Part shown: positions 9,693-21,094 of the stretch, one piece after another
How the letters are laid out: each line of letters opens with the position of its first letter
Numbering within the stretch: position 1 is the stretch's first letter
Origin: Anaerolineae bacterium
Lineage (GTDB): Bacteria; Chloroflexota; Anaerolineae; Aggregatilineales; Phototrophicaceae
Direction of reading: 5' to 3'
Assembly (NCBI GenBank): GCA_022821805.1
Contig: JAJECX010000024.1
Location: forward strand, 86,306-150,305
DNA: 64,000 bases
Made by a program: the position numbers and the translations under genes
Notes under the pieces: generated by a model
The model's input: only the letters and a program-made list of their open reading frames with translations
Database searches by the model: none
What the model was told of the DNA's origin: nothing

Positions 9693-12374
9693 CTAGCCGG
9701 TTGTCTTCATGCCGGCGGCGATGCCATTGATGGTCGCCAGCGTGGCATCCAAGACGGGCCGCCAGTGGTCATCGTCTTCGTCCAGTTGTCGCAACTCGCG
9801 CAATAAGGCGACTTGCATAAAATTCAGCGGATCGACATAAGGGTTGCGCCGCTCAATTGAGGTCTTGATGGCGGACATATTCGCCAGGAGGCCGTCCTGC
9901 TCGGTCACGCGCATGATCATCTCGCTGCTGAGTTGGTGCTCATCCTTGATCCAATTGAAAAACCGCTCGCGCAGTTCAATTGGCTCGACCAGCGACGCGT
10001 ATAGCTCGGCGATTCCCATATCGGCTTTTGCGACATCGAGCTGGGCATTGTCTATCAGCGAGCTGAAAAATGACCAGTTGCCATACATCTCCCGCAGAAT
10101 CCGCATTCCTCTCGGTTCCGCTTCGGCGTATGTCGCAAAAGCCGTTCCCAGCCCGAACCAACTCGGCACGATCGCGCGGCTCTGCATCCAGCTGAACATC
10201 CAGGGAATCGCGCGCATGGCTGAAAAACCGCCGGCCGCCTTGCGCTTGGCGGGCCGAGAGCTAATCTGCATCCGCGCCAACTCATTGATTGGCGTCGCTT
10301 GCTGCCAATAATCCAGAAATCCGTCGCTCTCGTATACAAACTTGCGATAATACTGCTGGCTGATCTCTGACAAGCGCGCCATCACATCGTAGTAGTTGGA
10401 TGGCGCGTGATGCCGCTCCTGCATGCCCATGCCCATCAGCACCGCGTTTAACACCTGATTTAGATGGCGATGCCCGATGCCCCGATTGCTGTAACGATAA
10501 GCGATCACTTCGCCCTGTTCCGTAATCTTGACGCCGCCGCGCAAGGATTCGGGCGGTTGCGAAAGTATCGCGCGGTTGGTTGGTCCGCCGCCCCGGCCAA
10601 TGCTGCCGCCGCGCCCATGAAAGAGCTCGAGCGAGACGCCTTTGTCCACGCACTTCTGGCTTAGAATGCGCTGCGCATTGTACAGATTCCAATTCGACGC
10701 CAGGTAACCGCCGTCTTTGCTGCTGTCGGAATATCCGATCATCACCTGCTGTCGCAGCCCCCGTTTGCCAGCGCGCGCCACCAGATGCTTGTGATATTCG
10801 GCATTGTCGAAGAGCTGCTCCATAATCGCGGTTGACCGGTAGAGGTCGTCGATCGTCTCAAATAGGGGCACGATATATACATCATTGTCGATGCCGACTT
10901 CACGCGCGAACAAGAGCATCGCCAGCGCATCGCTCGGCTGCCTTGTCATGCTCGCGATGACAGTGTCGATGACAATTGAATCGTACTTGGCATGCGCTTC
11001 CGCAATCATGCGCCAGGTACGAATGATTCGCTGCGTTGTCTCGGTGAAAACGCTGATGTCATTGGGGAAGAGCGGGCGCTTGCTGCGAATCTCAGCCGCG
11101 AGCAACTTTTGCTTCTCGCCCTCGGGCAAGCCGCTGTAATGCCGCGCAATGTCGTAGTGATCAAAAAGCTCGTCGAGCGCGGCTATGTGCAGGTTGGCGT
11201 CTTCGCGCACTTCAAGCGGGACCAGGTGCAAACCGAAGAGCCGAACCTTGCGCACCAGTCGCTGCACCGCGCCCATGGCGGCGCGCCTTCCACGATGCGA
11301 TTTGAGACTGTCTTGAATCAGCAGCAGATCGCTCAGCAATTCCCGGCTGGATCGATATTGATCCTGCTCAAGCTTGGCGCGGATAATCGCCAGCATCTGG
11401 CGATAGACTTCGCCCGGGTATAGCTCGCTGGCTGATCCCGCCGCCGATACCGCCCGCCGCAGTTCATCCGACACGCCAAAGTGACTGGTATCTTGTGTCA
11501 GATTTTGCGTCAGCGATTCGATCTCTTCCAGATAAATCTGGCGCGCTGTATCGCGCAAGGTCGCCAGCGTCTGCAGCGTGACATCTGTGGTCACATTGGG
11601 ATTGCCATCGCGGTCGCCGCCAATCCACGACGCGTAGCGCAATACCGGTGGCAGCTCCGACCAATCCTCATTCGGATAATACCGTTCGAGCGCCAATTGC
11701 AGGTCTTCATAGATGTCGATCACAACCTCAACGATGACCGAGCGAATGAAATAAATGCCGAAGTCGACCTCATCCGAGACCTGCTTCTTGGATGCGCGCA
11801 CTTGCCGCGTCTGCCAGAGCTCTTCCACCTCCTCAGCCAGATTGCTCTCCAGCTTGCGCAGCTCGCGCGGCAATAGATTGTGGCGGTCTCGCATTTCCAT
11901 CATCTGGGCGATCTGTCGCAAAATGACCAGAATCTCTTGCCGCTTGGCTTCAGACGGATGCGCCGTCAGCACTAGCCGCAGCCGCGCCTGTTCCAGCAGC
12001 GAACGGATATCGTCGGCCGTTTTACCGCTGTCGCGCAAGCGGCCTATCGCATTGACGATGGATTCCCGCAGTGTGCTTCTGGCTTCGCGCTGGCGGATTA
12101 CGCGGATGCGTTGCAAGTCTTCGGCGATATTGATCAGTTGAAAATAATTGGAGAAGGCTTTGATCAGAATGTTCTTGGCATCCAGCGGCAGGTTCTCCAG
12201 GCGCCGCGCCAGCTTGAAGGCGGCTTCTGAATCGCCGCTGCGCCGCGCTTTGGATATCGCGCGGATCTCCTCGACCAACTCGTACGCGTGCATGCCATTC
12301 TGTTCTTGGATGATGACGCCAAGCCAGTTGCCAAGCGTACGGATATCCTCGCTGAGGGATGAATTGTTTGCCAT
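9693..12374 (-). CDS. ppc: Phosphoenolpyruvate carboxylase
   Basis: LTAHPSEAKR; WIGGDRDGNPNVT; MIGYSDSSKDGGYLASNW; FHGRGGSIGRGGGPTNRAI. Confidence 0.96.
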   Translation of the reverse strand: MANNSSLSEDIRTLGNWLGVIIQEQNGMHAYELVEEIRAISKARRSGDSEAAFKLARRLENLPLDAKNILIKAFSNYFQLINIAEDLQRIRVIRQREARSTLRESIVNAIGRLRDSGKTADDIRSLLEQARLRLVLTAHPSEAKRQEILVILRQIAQMMEMRDRHNLLPRELRKLESNLAEEVEELWQTRQVRASKKQVSDEVDFGIYFIRSVIVEVVIDIYEDLQLALERYYPNEDWSELPPVLRYASWIGGDRDGNPNVTTDVTLQTLATLRDTARQIYLEEIESLTQNLTQDTSHFGVSDELRRAVSAAGSASELYPGEVYRQMLAIIRAKLEQDQYRSSRELLSDLLLIQDSLKSHRGRRAAMGAVQRLVRKVRLFGLHLVPLEVREDANLHIAALDELFDHYDIARHYSGLPEGEKQKLLAAEIRSKRPLFPNDISVFTETTQRIIRTWRMIAEAHAKYDSIVIDTVIASMTRQPSDALAMLLFAREVGIDNDVYIVPLFETIDDLYRSTAIMEQLFDNAEYHKHLVARAGKRGLRQQVMIGYSDSSKDGGYLASNWNLYNAQRILSQKCVDKGVSLELFHGRGGSIGRGGGPTNRAILSQPPESLRGGVKITEQGEVIAYRYSNRGIGHRHLNQVLNAVLMGMGMQERHHAPSNYYDVMARLSEISQQYYRKFVYESDGFLDYWQQATPINELARMQISSRPAKRKAAGGFSAMRAIPWMFSWMQSRAIVPSWFGLGTAFATYAEAEPRGMRILREMYGNWSFFSSLIDNAQLDVAKADMGIAELYASLVEPIELRERFFNWIKDEHQLSSEMIMRVTEQDGLLANMSAIKTSIERRNPYVDPLNFMQVALLRELRQLDEDDDHWRPVLDATLATINGIAAGMKTTG

Positions 12375-12547
12375 CCGTCTTCGCGCTCCCGTCAGCGAAA
12401 CGATTCACTGACCTTTCGTTGCGGCTCGCATCGCACTATAGTGCAACTTAGAATCGTATTCCAGTAGGAGATGAAAGACGGAGAGCTCATGCCTGTTTCA
12501 CGCATTCTGTTGCTGCTTTCATTCTTCTGCAAGGAGTAAGCTCTTTT

Positions 12548-13444
12548 ATGGAGAAGCTAGTTGAATGCGTCGCCAACATTTCTGAAGGGCGGCGCGCGCA
12601 TGTCGTCGACGAAATCGTAGGCGCGATCGCCGGGCAGGCTGGCGTTTGCTTGCTCGGCGCCGAGAGCGACATCGATCATAATCGCTCCGTCGTGACCTTT
12701 GTTGGCGCGCCACAAGACGTATCCGCTGCCGCCTTCGCTGGAATCCGCGTCTCGGCCGAGCTCATCGACATGACCCGCCACCGGGGCCAGCATCCGCGGA
12801 TCGGCGCCGCCGATGTCACACCCTTTGTGCCGCTGCGTAATATCTCCATGGAAGAATGCATCGAATTGGCGCGGTCGCTTGGCGCGCGCGTCGGGCGCGA
12901 GCTGCGCCTGCCGGTCTTTCTCTATGCCGATGCCGCCTTGCAGGAAAGCAACCGAAAACTCTCGGCGATTCGGCGCGCCGGCTACGAACGACTTCGAGAC
13001 TCGATCAAAACGGGGAAGGCGCCGCAGCCCGATTACGGACCGCGCAACTTGGGCAGCGCTGGCGGCTGCGCCATTGGGGCGCGCGATATCCTCATCGCCT
13101 TTAACGTATACCTGACGACAGCGGATCTTGCCGTCGGCCAGGCAATTGCGCATGCGATACGCGCGTCTTCCGGCGGGCTGCCTCACGTACAGGCGCTTGG
13201 TTTCTTCGTCAAGGGCAGGGCGCAGGTCTCGATGAACCTGACCAATTATCGCGCGACCTCAATGCGCGATGTTGTCGAGCGGATTCGCCACGAGGCCCGC
13301 GGTTTCCATGTCGCGATCGAAGGTTCCGAGATCATCGGCTTGCTGCCGCGCGCGGCGCTCGCGGGCGCATCGGCATCGCAACTGCAAATCGCCAATTTTA
13401 GCCCGGAGCGCCTCCTTGAATTCCATCTGGGCGCTTTGGACTGA
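12548..13444 (+). CDS. ftcD: Glutamate formimidoyltransferase
   Basis: VECVANISEGRR, SDIDHNRSVVTFVG, HPRIGAADVTPFVPL. Confidence 0.92.
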   Translation: MEKLVECVANISEGRRAHVVDEIVGAIAGQAGVCLLGAESDIDHNRSVVTFVGAPQDVSAAAFAGIRVSAELIDMTRHRGQHPRIGAADVTPFVPLRNISMEECIELARSLGARVGRELRLPVFLYADAALQESNRKLSAIRRAGYERLRDSIKTGKAPQPDYGPRNLGSAGGCAIGARDILIAFNVYLTTADLAVGQAIAHAIRASSGGLPHVQALGFFVKGRAQVSMNLTNYRATSMRDVVERIRHEARGFHVAIEGSEIIGLLPRAALAGASASQLQIANFSPERLLEFHLGALD

Positions 13445-13466
13445 GACGCGCTGGGCGGCGCGCCGT

Positions 13467-13495
13467 TTGTTTGAGCCGAAGGGCTGTGATATAAT
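13467..13495 (+). promoter_or_regulatory. Putative sigma70-type promoter (TTGTTT-N17-TATAAT) for the ABC transporter/hyu operon
   Basis: Perfect TATAAT at 13490-13495 about 55 nt before the ORF. Confidence 0.55.
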
Positions 13496-13558
13496 CCAAG
13501 CCTCTATCGAGACTGCGTACACTGGCAAGAGAAATACAATCGCAAAAGGATGACGCAC

Positions 13559-15103
13559 ATGAAACGGCTACTGCTTTTCTGCATCGCGCTTTCGCTGCTG
13601 TTGACGCCCCTGTTTGTATCGGTTGCGCAAGACCGCAACGTATTCGTCTACGGGCATCCCGTCGCTTTTCCTAACCTTGATCCCAGCTCGGGCAATTCAA
13701 ATGAAAACGTCGTGATGGGCAACGTTTATGAAACTCTCACCTTTTACAACGCGCCCGGTAGCGACGAGATTCTCAGCCCCAAATTGGCGGTATCTTGGGA
13801 AGCCTCCGAAGACTCGCTGACCTGGACCTTCAATCTGCGCGAAGGCGTAACCTTTCATGACGGCGCCGCCCTGAACGCCGAGGCGGTCAAAAAAGCGCTG
13901 GACCGCACCATTTCCATCGGCGAAGGCTCCGCCTGGATATTCTGGATGATTGACTCCATTGAAGCTGCCGACGAACTTGTCGTGCAATTCAATTTGAATA
14001 CGCCGGCGCCGCTTGATCTTGTCCTTTCGGCTGGCTATGCCGCCTGGATCATGAGCCCGAACGCGGCCGACCAGGACAACGCCTGGTTCAACGACGGCAA
14101 CGCCGCCGGCACCGGACCCTATATGATCGCCAGCAATGAACCGGGCCAGCGCATGGTCTTGGAGGCCTATCCCGACTATTGGGGCGGTTGGACCGTGGGC
14201 CAGTTCGACACCATCGTCTTCGAAATCGTGGAAGATCCCACCGTGCTCGAACAGATGATTCGCTCCGGCGACGCCGATTTCACCTATAGCTTGCCCTTCG
14301 ACAATTACGGTCCGCTGGCCGATGCTTCCGGCGTTTCTGTGGTCGTGACGCCGTCATTCCAGAACCTGCTGATTCTTTTGAACACGGTCAAGGAACCGAC
14401 CAGCAACAAATTGGTGCGGCAGGCGCTTTCGTATAGCTTCCCCTACGCTGATGTGGTAACCAATTTGTACGCTGGCATGGGTACCCAGGCTCGCGGTCCA
14501 ATTCCGGCAAACATGTGGGGGCACGGCGCGGGGCTCTTGCAATACAGCCAAGATCTGGACAAAGCGCGTGAGCTGCTGGCCGAAGCCGGTTATCCCGACG
14601 GTGGATTCTCCCTGGTTTATACTCACGTGGCCAGCGATCTGGATGAACAGCAGGTCGGTGAATTGTGGCGCGCCAGCCTGGCTGAGATCGGCGTCGATCT
14701 GGAGATCCGGGGCCTCGCCTGGGAAGCGCAGTGGGACCTGGCGATCAACGATCCCGCCAGCGCCCAGGAGGCTTTTGGTTTCTACTGGTGGCCCGATTAC
14801 ATCACACCCAATTCATGGCTGACTGGCATGTTCGTCAGCGAAGAAGAGCCCTTCTTCAACCTCAGCTACTACAGCAACCCGGACTTTGATAGTCTGGTTG
14901 CTGGCGCTTCGGCCATTAGCGGTACCGATCGCGTCGCTGCCGAGGCAATGTACGTGGCGGCGCAGGAACTGCTGCTAAACGACGCCGCGGCCATATATGT
15001 CGTGGACCTGCCTGACATCCACGTGGTCCGCGATGACGTCAGCGGCTACGTCAACAATCCTGGTTATCCGCATGTCGTATTCTTCTACGACCTGACGCGG
15101 TAG
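13559..15103 (+). CDS. ABC transporter substrate-binding protein, family 5 (oligopeptide/nickel type)
   Basis: Signal peptide; WTFNLREGVTFHDGAALNAEAVKKALDR family-5 signature. Confidence 0.92.
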   Translation: MKRLLLFCIALSLLLTPLFVSVAQDRNVFVYGHPVAFPNLDPSSGNSNENVVMGNVYETLTFYNAPGSDEILSPKLAVSWEASEDSLTWTFNLREGVTFHDGAALNAEAVKKALDRTISIGEGSAWIFWMIDSIEAADELVVQFNLNTPAPLDLVLSAGYAAWIMSPNAADQDNAWFNDGNAAGTGPYMIASNEPGQRMVLEAYPDYWGGWTVGQFDTIVFEIVEDPTVLEQMIRSGDADFTYSLPFDNYGPLADASGVSVVVTPSFQNLLILLNTVKEPTSNKLVRQALSYSFPYADVVTNLYAGMGTQARGPIPANMWGHGAGLLQYSQDLDKARELLAEAGYPDGGFSLVYTHVASDLDEQQVGELWRASLAEIGVDLEIRGLAWEAQWDLAINDPASAQEAFGFYWWPDYITPNSWLTGMFVSEEEPFFNLSYYSNPDFDSLVAGASAISGTDRVAAEAMYVAAQELLLNDAAAIYVVDLPDIHVVRDDVSGYVNNPGYPHVVFFYDLTR

Positions 15104-15169
15104 ACCTATAGTCTGGGTCCGGCGCAGGGGGCGCTGCTCCGGGCCCGCTTCCGCAGCCATTCAGCGGAT

Positions 15170-16192
15170 ATGGTTTACCTTAGCTTTCTCCTCCGCCGTA
15201 TGGGACTATCGGTCTTCGTCCTGGTCGGCGTCTTGATACTGACCTTCATCGTCTCGCGCGTTATTCCAAGCAATCCGGCAGCGCTTTATGCTGGCGCTCG
15301 GCCGCGGCCGGAACAGGTCGAGGAGATCGAAAAGAAACTTGGCTTGGACAAACCGCTAACTGAGCAGTTTCGCGTTTATCTTGCCGACTTACTCGACGGC
15401 GACCTTGGCGAATCCTATCACTCGCGGCGCTCAATCAACACCGACTTGAGCATTTTCCTGCCGGCCACGCTGGAATTGGTCATCGCTGCTGTCGTCATCG
15501 CGCTCGTCTTCGGCATTCCCATCGGTACGCTTGCTGGCGCCTATCCCCGCAGCCCCTTCGACTATGCCACACGCTTTGTGGCGATCGCCGGTGTGTCGGT
15601 ACCCTCGTTCTGGCTGGCGCTGATCGCCCAGTCGGTATTCTTCAGCCAGTTGGGATGGCTGCCGCTGGGCAGCCGCATCAGCCGCGACGCCACTCTCTTT
15701 TATCCCATCGCCGCGCAGACCGGCTTCTACCTGATTGACGCCGCTATCAGCGGCAACTGGGATGCCTGGTTTGACGCCTTGCATCATTTGATTCTGCCGG
15801 CGCTGGTATTATCAGCCTATCCCTTGGGCGTCACCATTCGCATGACGCAAGCCTCCATGCTGGAGGTGCTTTCCGAGACCTACATCACCGCGGCGCGGGC
15901 GGCTGGCTTGTCGCGCCCGGTCATCCTCTTCAAGCTCGCCCTGAAGAACGCGATCATGCCGGCGCTCACCGTGGTGGGTTTGTCATTCGCTTATTCGATC
16001 ACCGGCGCTTTCTTGGTGGAGGTCATATTTTCCTGGCCCGGCGTTGGAAAGTACGTCACCGAAGCGGTGCTCAATGTTGATTTTCCGGTGATCATCGCCG
16101 TAACCCTTGTCGTGACCGTATTCTACATCGGCGTTAACCTGGCCGTGGATCTGATTCAGGCGCTGCTCGATCCGCGCGTGCGTTTGATTTGA
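15170..16192 (+). CDS. ABC transporter permease, DppB/OppB-like
   Basis: Multi-TM, EAA-like region ITAARAAGLSRPVILFKLALKNAIMPALT. Confidence 0.9.
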   Translation: MVYLSFLLRRMGLSVFVLVGVLILTFIVSRVIPSNPAALYAGARPRPEQVEEIEKKLGLDKPLTEQFRVYLADLLDGDLGESYHSRRSINTDLSIFLPATLELVIAAVVIALVFGIPIGTLAGAYPRSPFDYATRFVAIAGVSVPSFWLALIAQSVFFSQLGWLPLGSRISRDATLFYPIAAQTGFYLIDAAISGNWDAWFDALHHLILPALVLSAYPLGVTIRMTQASMLEVLSETYITAARAAGLSRPVILFKLALKNAIMPALTVVGLSFAYSITGAFLVEVIFSWPGVGKYVTEAVLNVDFPVIIAVTLVVTVFYIGVNLAVDLIQALLDPRVRLI

Positions 16193-17067
16193 AGGGACGA
16201 GCCTTGGCGCGCATCGAAGTTGGCTCAAGCGCCTGGTTTCTCATTCGAGACCGGGCCGCCCTCATCAGCATGGCGTTTCTCCTGCTGATTGCCGTTTCGG
16301 CGATCTTTGCGCCGCTCCTGACGCCCTACGCCAAACAGGGAATGGGCGATCCCGATTTGACCGCCAAGTTCAAGCCGCCCAGCATCGAGCATCCTCTCGG
16401 CGCCGATAGCCTTGGACGCGACCAGGTCGCCCGTCTGATGTTCGGCGCGCGCCGATCGCTGTCGATGGGTTTGCTCGTCGTGCTGATCGCCATTGCAATT
16501 GGCGCGCCGCTGGGCATGATCGCCGGTTACCTTGGCGGCTGGATCGACGAAGCGATCATGCGCGTCACCGATGTTTTTCTGGCTTTCCCGCCGCTGCTTC
16601 TGGCAATCGCGATCGCTGCCGCCTTGGGCGCCAGTTATATCAACGCGGTGATGGCGATCGCGGTGACCTGGTGGCCCTGGTACGCCCGCCTGGCGCGCGC
16701 GCAAACGCTGAGCGTCCGAGAGCGCGCCTACATCGAGGCGGCGAATAGCATCGGCGTTCGCGATCGTGTCATCATCAGGCGGCATATTCTGCCCAATATC
16801 ATGACGCCGATTATCGTGCAAGGCACATTGGATGTCGGTACCGCGATCCTGGTCGCCGCCGGATTGAGCTTCATCGGTTTGGGCACACAAGCGCCCTTCG
16901 CCGACTGGGGCGTGATGATCAGCGATGGACGGCTGTTCTTCCTTTCGGGCCGCTGGTGGCTTTCGACTTTTCCCGGTCTGGCGATTTTCCTCACGGCGAT
17001 GGCTTTCAATTTTCTCGGCGACGGAGTGCGCGTCGCCGCCGATCCGCGCTTGCGAAGGCTGCTCTAA
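16189..17067 (+). CDS. ABC transporter permease, DppC/OppC-like
   Basis: HPLGADSLGRDQVARLMFGAR; EAANSIGVRDRVIIRRHILPNIM. Confidence 0.9.
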   Translation: MKGRALARIEVGSSAWFLIRDRAALISMAFLLLIAVSAIFAPLLTPYAKQGMGDPDLTAKFKPPSIEHPLGADSLGRDQVARLMFGARRSLSMGLLVVLIAIAIGAPLGMIAGYLGGWIDEAIMRVTDVFLAFPPLLLAIAIAAALGASYINAVMAIAVTWWPWYARLARAQTLSVRERAYIEAANSIGVRDRVIIRRHILPNIMTPIIVQGTLDVGTAILVAAGLSFIGLGTQAPFADWGVMISDGRLFFLSGRWWLSTFPGLAIFLTAMAFNFLGDGVRVAADPRLRRLL

Positions 17068-18041
17068 TGGCGATTTTGACCGTCGAGAATCTTCGCGTCC
17101 AGTTCAAGACGCCTTATGGCGCTGTCTATGCCCTGCGCGGGATCGATTTAGCCTTGGCGAAAGGGGATATCCTGGGGCTGGTGGGCGAGACCGGCTGTGG
17201 CAAATCGGTGACGGGCCGCAGCATCATCCGCCTGCTGGATGAAAACGCGCAGATCACCGACGGCAAAATCATTTTTGAAGACAATGACCTTCTGCAAGTG
17301 GACGATGCCGAAATGCGCCGTATCCGCGGCAACCGGATCGCCATGATCTTTCAAGACCCAGCCGCGGCCTTGAATCCGCTTTTCACCATTGGACAGCAGA
17401 TCAACGATGTGCTGCGCGCTCACGCGTCAGAAGCCCGCGAAGATCGCCGGAATCGAATCGTTGAATTGCTTGCGAGCGTGGGATTGCCCGATCCGGCGCA
17501 AATGGTGGACGTGTATCCGCACCAGCTTTCAGGCGGCCAGCAGCAGCGCGCCATGATCGCGCAAAGCCTGGCGGCTGAACCAGATGTGATTATCGCCGAT
17601 GAACCGACCACCGCGCTTGATGTGACGATTCAAGCCCAAATCCTTGACTTGCTCCGAAAGCTGCAGCGGGAGCGGGCGATCAGCGTCATCCTCATTACCC
17701 ATGATCTGGGCATTGTGGCTGAGACCTGTCAGCATGTCGTAGTCCTTTACGCCGGTCGCGTTGTCGAACAGGGTTCTGTCGCCGCCATTTTTGCCGATCC
17801 GCAGCACCCCTACACCCGGGGCCTGCTGGCGGCGCTGCCGCGACCAGGCGGCCGCGGCGCTGATCTAAAGGTCATACCGGGCAGCGTCCCCAGTGGATTG
17901 GAACGTATCGTTGGCTGCGCTTTCGCCCCGCGCTGCGAGCATGTGATGGAACGCTGTCGCCAGCAGCAACCGGCGCTCGCCGAAATGGGATCCGCGCATC
18001 TGTCAGCCTGCTTCTTGCACGCGAGCGCGCAATATGACTGA
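17067..18041 (+). CDS. ABC transporter ATP-binding protein, OppD/DppD-like
   Basis: Walker [43 protein letters not shown] overlaps upstream TAA. Confidence 0.93.
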   Translation: MAILTVENLRVQFKTPYGAVYALRGIDLALAKGDILGLVGETGCGKSVTGRSIIRLLDENAQITDGKIIFEDNDLLQVDDAEMRRIRGNRIAMIFQDPAAALNPLFTIGQQINDVLRAHASEAREDRRNRIVELLASVGLPDPAQMVDVYPHQLSGGQQQRAMIAQSLAAEPDVIIADEPTTALDVTIQAQILDLLRKLQRERAISVILITHDLGIVAETCQHVVVLYAGRVVEQGSVAAIFADPQHPYTRGLLAALPRPGGRGADLKVIPGSVPSGLERIVGCAFAPRCEHVMERCRQQQPALAEMGSAHLSACFLHASAQYD

Positions 18042-19062
18042 TAGCCTGCTGATTGTGCGCGATCTGTCAATGACCTTCCGGCGCCGGTCCGGCCTTTTCG
18101 GTCGCCGCGCCCAGCAGATCAACGCCTTGAGCCAAGTCAGTTTCGCCATCGAAGCGGGTGAAACCCTCGGCATCGTCGGCGAATCCGGCTGCGGCAAAAG
18201 CACGCTGGCGCGCTGTTTGCTCCGCCTGCTGCGACCGACCGGCGGCAGCGTGCGCTTCGACGGAGTTGAACTTCTCGCCCTCGGCGATGAAGACATGCGG
18301 CGAATGCGTCAACAGATGCAAATCGTCCTGCAGAATCCTTTTTCTTCGCTGAATCCGCGTTTGAACGGCTTCGATTTGATCGCCGAACCGCTGCGTACGC
18401 ACACGGAAATGTCGCGGAAAGAAATGACCGACAGAGTCGCATCGCTGCTGGCGGAGGTCGGCTTATCCAGCGAATTCATGAGCCGGCATCCGCACCAATT
18501 GAGTGGCGGGCAGGCGCAGCGAATTGCTCTCGCGCGCGCATTGGCGCTGAATCCCGCCTTCCTCATCCTTGACGAGCCCACCTCCTCATTAGATGTATCG
18601 GTGCAGGCGCAGATAATCAATCTGCTCTTTCGCCTGCAGCGCCAGCGCGGCCTGACCTATTTGTTCATCACCCATGACCTTGGCGTGATACAGCATATCA
18701 GTGACCGGATCGCTGTCATGTACCTGGGAAGAATCGTCGAGGAAACTACCAGCGAAGAAATCTTCGCTCATCCGCAACATCCCTACACGCAAGCGCTGCT
18801 ATCCTCGACGCCCGTGCCTGATCCGGCAAGTGGGGGGCAGCGGATCATCCTGCCGGGCACGGCGCCAAGCGCCGCCAATCCGCCGGCTGGCTGCGCCTTT
18901 CATCCGCGCTGCTCGCAGGTGATGGAGGAATGTCGAACACTGTTTCCGACGCCAAGAGCTACCGCGCCGGATCATCAGGTTAGTTGCCATCTATACGACT
19001 TTGCGCAGTATCAGCGGATAGCGCCAACGATCACAATTCCAGAGGAGGAACGACAGCAATGA
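18034..19062 (+). CDS. ABC transporter ATP-binding protein, OppF/DppF-like
   Basis: Walker [40 protein letters not shown]. Confidence 0.93.
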   Translation: MTDSLLIVRDLSMTFRRRSGLFGRRAQQINALSQVSFAIEAGETLGIVGESGCGKSTLARCLLRLLRPTGGSVRFDGVELLALGDEDMRRMRQQMQIVLQNPFSSLNPRLNGFDLIAEPLRTHTEMSRKEMTDRVASLLAEVGLSSEFMSRHPHQLSGGQAQRIALARALALNPAFLILDEPTSSLDVSVQAQIINLLFRLQRQRGLTYLFITHDLGVIQHISDRIAVMYLGRIVEETTSEEIFAHPQHPYTQALLSSTPVPDPASGGQRIILPGTAPSAANPPAGCAFHPRCSQVMEECRTLFPTPRATAPDHQVSCHLYDFAQYQRIAPTITIPEEERQQ

Positions 19063-21092
19063 CGCGCCAGCGGCTGGCAATAGATGTGGGCGGAACATTC
19101 GTTGATTTCGTCTCGCTGGATGAAGATACGGGCGATGTGAGGATTGAGAAATCGCCTTCATTTGGCTCTCTGGAAGAGCGCTTTTTTGAAGGCATCGATA
19201 ATCTTGCCCTGGATCTCATGTCGCTCCAGACGATCATTCACGGCTCAACTTTGGTGATTAACACGATTGTGCAAGAAAAGGGCGCGCGCGTCGGCTTGAT
19301 TACAACCAAGGGTTTTCGCGATGTGCTGGAGCTCGGCCGCGGCAACCGCGAGGAAATCTACAACTTATTCTATCGACCGCCTGCGCCATTGGTCGAGCGC
19401 TACCTGCGGCTGGAAGTCAGCGAGCGCCTCGACGCGAGGGGCGAAGTGGTAACTCCGCTGGACGAAAACGAAGCGCGCGCCGCCATTCGGCAGCTGCAGG
19501 CGGAAGGCGTCGAAGGCATCGCCATCATCTTCTTGCATTCGTATCTGAATCCAGCTCATGAAGAGCGCATGCGCGCCCTGGTTGATGAAGAAGCCCCCGA
19601 CCTGGAAGTGACCATCTCGTCGGAAATCTGCCGCGAGTGGCGCGAATTCGAACGCGCGTCTACCACCGTGCTCAATGCCTACGCCAAGCCCAAGCTTGCG
19701 AGCTATCTGTCAGGGCTGAAGCGTCGGTTGGACCGCCGCCGATTTGCCGGAACGCTCAGCATCATGCAGTCATCGGGCGGCATTACCTCGCTGCGAGCGG
19801 CGAGCGAGGGTCCGGTGCGCACCATCGTTTCGGGGCCGGCTGGCGGCGTAATCGGCGTGGCCGCGCTCGGGCGTCAACTGGGCGAAAGCAATCTGGTCGC
19901 GGCTGATGTCGGCGGCACGACTTTCGATGTGGCGCTCATCACCGACGGGAAGCCCCTGGAGCAGACCGAACACCGCATCAATCGGCGGCCCGTTCTCCAG
20001 CCGACTATCGACATCGTGTCGATCGGCGCCGGCGGCGGCAGCATCGCCTGGCTGGACAATACTGGCGGATTGCAGATCGGGCCACAAAGCGTGGAGGCCG
20101 ATCCAGGACCAGCCTGTCTCGATTTGGGCGGTCATTTGGCGACTGTCACCGACGCTCAACTGCTGCTCGGTTACCTGGATCCCGACTATTATCTGGGCGA
20201 GCGTATGAGCCTGAACCTTAGCCGCGCCGAGCAGGTTATCCAGGAGCAAGTGGCGGACAAGCTGGATTTGAGTTTGGCCGATGCCGCCGCCGGCATCGTA
20301 CAACTGGCCAACATGAATATGGCTTATGCAATCCGCAATATCACCATTGAGCGCGGCCATGATCCGCGTGAATTCACGCTGGTTTGCTACGGCGGCGGTG
20401 GCGGCTTATTTGCCGGCTTTCTGCTTAACGAGCTGGGCGCGGCCCGCGCGATCATTCCGCAAAATCCGGCGACCTTTTCCGCCTGGGGCTTGCTCAACGC
20501 CGATTACCGCGAAGATTACCTGCGCACTTACTTGATTGCTTTTGAAAACCTCTCAGTCGAAGCGCTGCAAGCGGAACTCGAGGCTTTGGAAGCTGAAGTA
20601 CGCGATCGCTTCGCGGTGAACGGCATCGCCCCCGCGCATACGGTCGTCTCGTTTCATGCGGCGATGCGCTATCACGGGCAGGAGCATACGGTGAAGGTAG
20701 CGATCATGCCTGACGATCTTTGCCAGGATCTGGTCCCGCTGCGCCGGCGTCTTGATGAGGCGCATGAGCGCGCTTATTCGCTTAAGCTGCCGGAATCAGC
20801 CGCCGAAATTGTCAACCTGCAAGCGTCGATTCTGGGCATCGCCAGCAAGCCGGTTATGAAGCGAATCAATGCCGCTGTCGCCTGCCAGCCGCTGAAGGGC
20901 GAGCGCCCTGTCACCATCCGCGGATACGGCGCCGATCTGCCCGCGCAAGTATATGATCGCGAAGAGCTATCCGTCGGAACCATCATCGTCGGTCCCGCCA
21001 TCATCGAAGAATGGACATCCACGATCCTCATCCTGCCCGATCAGTCGGCAATTGTTGATGAATTTGGCAATCTGAACATAAAGCGAGCGTAA
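19059..21092 (+). CDS. hyuA: Hydantoinase/oxoprolinase family protein, subunit A
   Basis: IDVGGTFVDFVSLDED, STLVINTIVQEKGARVGLITTKGFRD, ADVGGTTFDVALI. Confidence 0.92.
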   Translation: MTRQRLAIDVGGTFVDFVSLDEDTGDVRIEKSPSFGSLEERFFEGIDNLALDLMSLQTIIHGSTLVINTIVQEKGARVGLITTKGFRDVLELGRGNREEIYNLFYRPPAPLVERYLRLEVSERLDARGEVVTPLDENEARAAIRQLQAEGVEGIAIIFLHSYLNPAHEERMRALVDEEAPDLEVTISSEICREWREFERASTTVLNAYAKPKLASYLSGLKRRLDRRRFAGTLSIMQSSGGITSLRAASEGPVRTIVSGPAGGVIGVAALGRQLGESNLVAADVGGTTFDVALITDGKPLEQTEHRINRRPVLQPTIDIVSIGAGGGSIAWLDNTGGLQIGPQSVEADPGPACLDLGGHLATVTDAQLLLGYLDPDYYLGERMSLNLSRAEQVIQEQVADKLDLSLADAAAGIVQLANMNMAYAIRNITIERGHDPREFTLVCYGGGGGLFAGFLLNELGAARAIIPQNPATFSAWGLLNADYREDYLRTYLIAFENLSVEALQAELEALEAEVRDRFAVNGIAPAHTVVSFHAAMRYHGQEHTVKVAIMPDDLCQDLVPLRRRLDEAHERAYSLKLPESAAEIVNLQASILGIASKPVMKRINAAVACQPLKGERPVTIRGYGADLPAQVYDREELSVGTIIVGPAIIEEWTSTILILPDQSAIVDEFGNLNIKRA

Positions 21093-21094
21093 AA

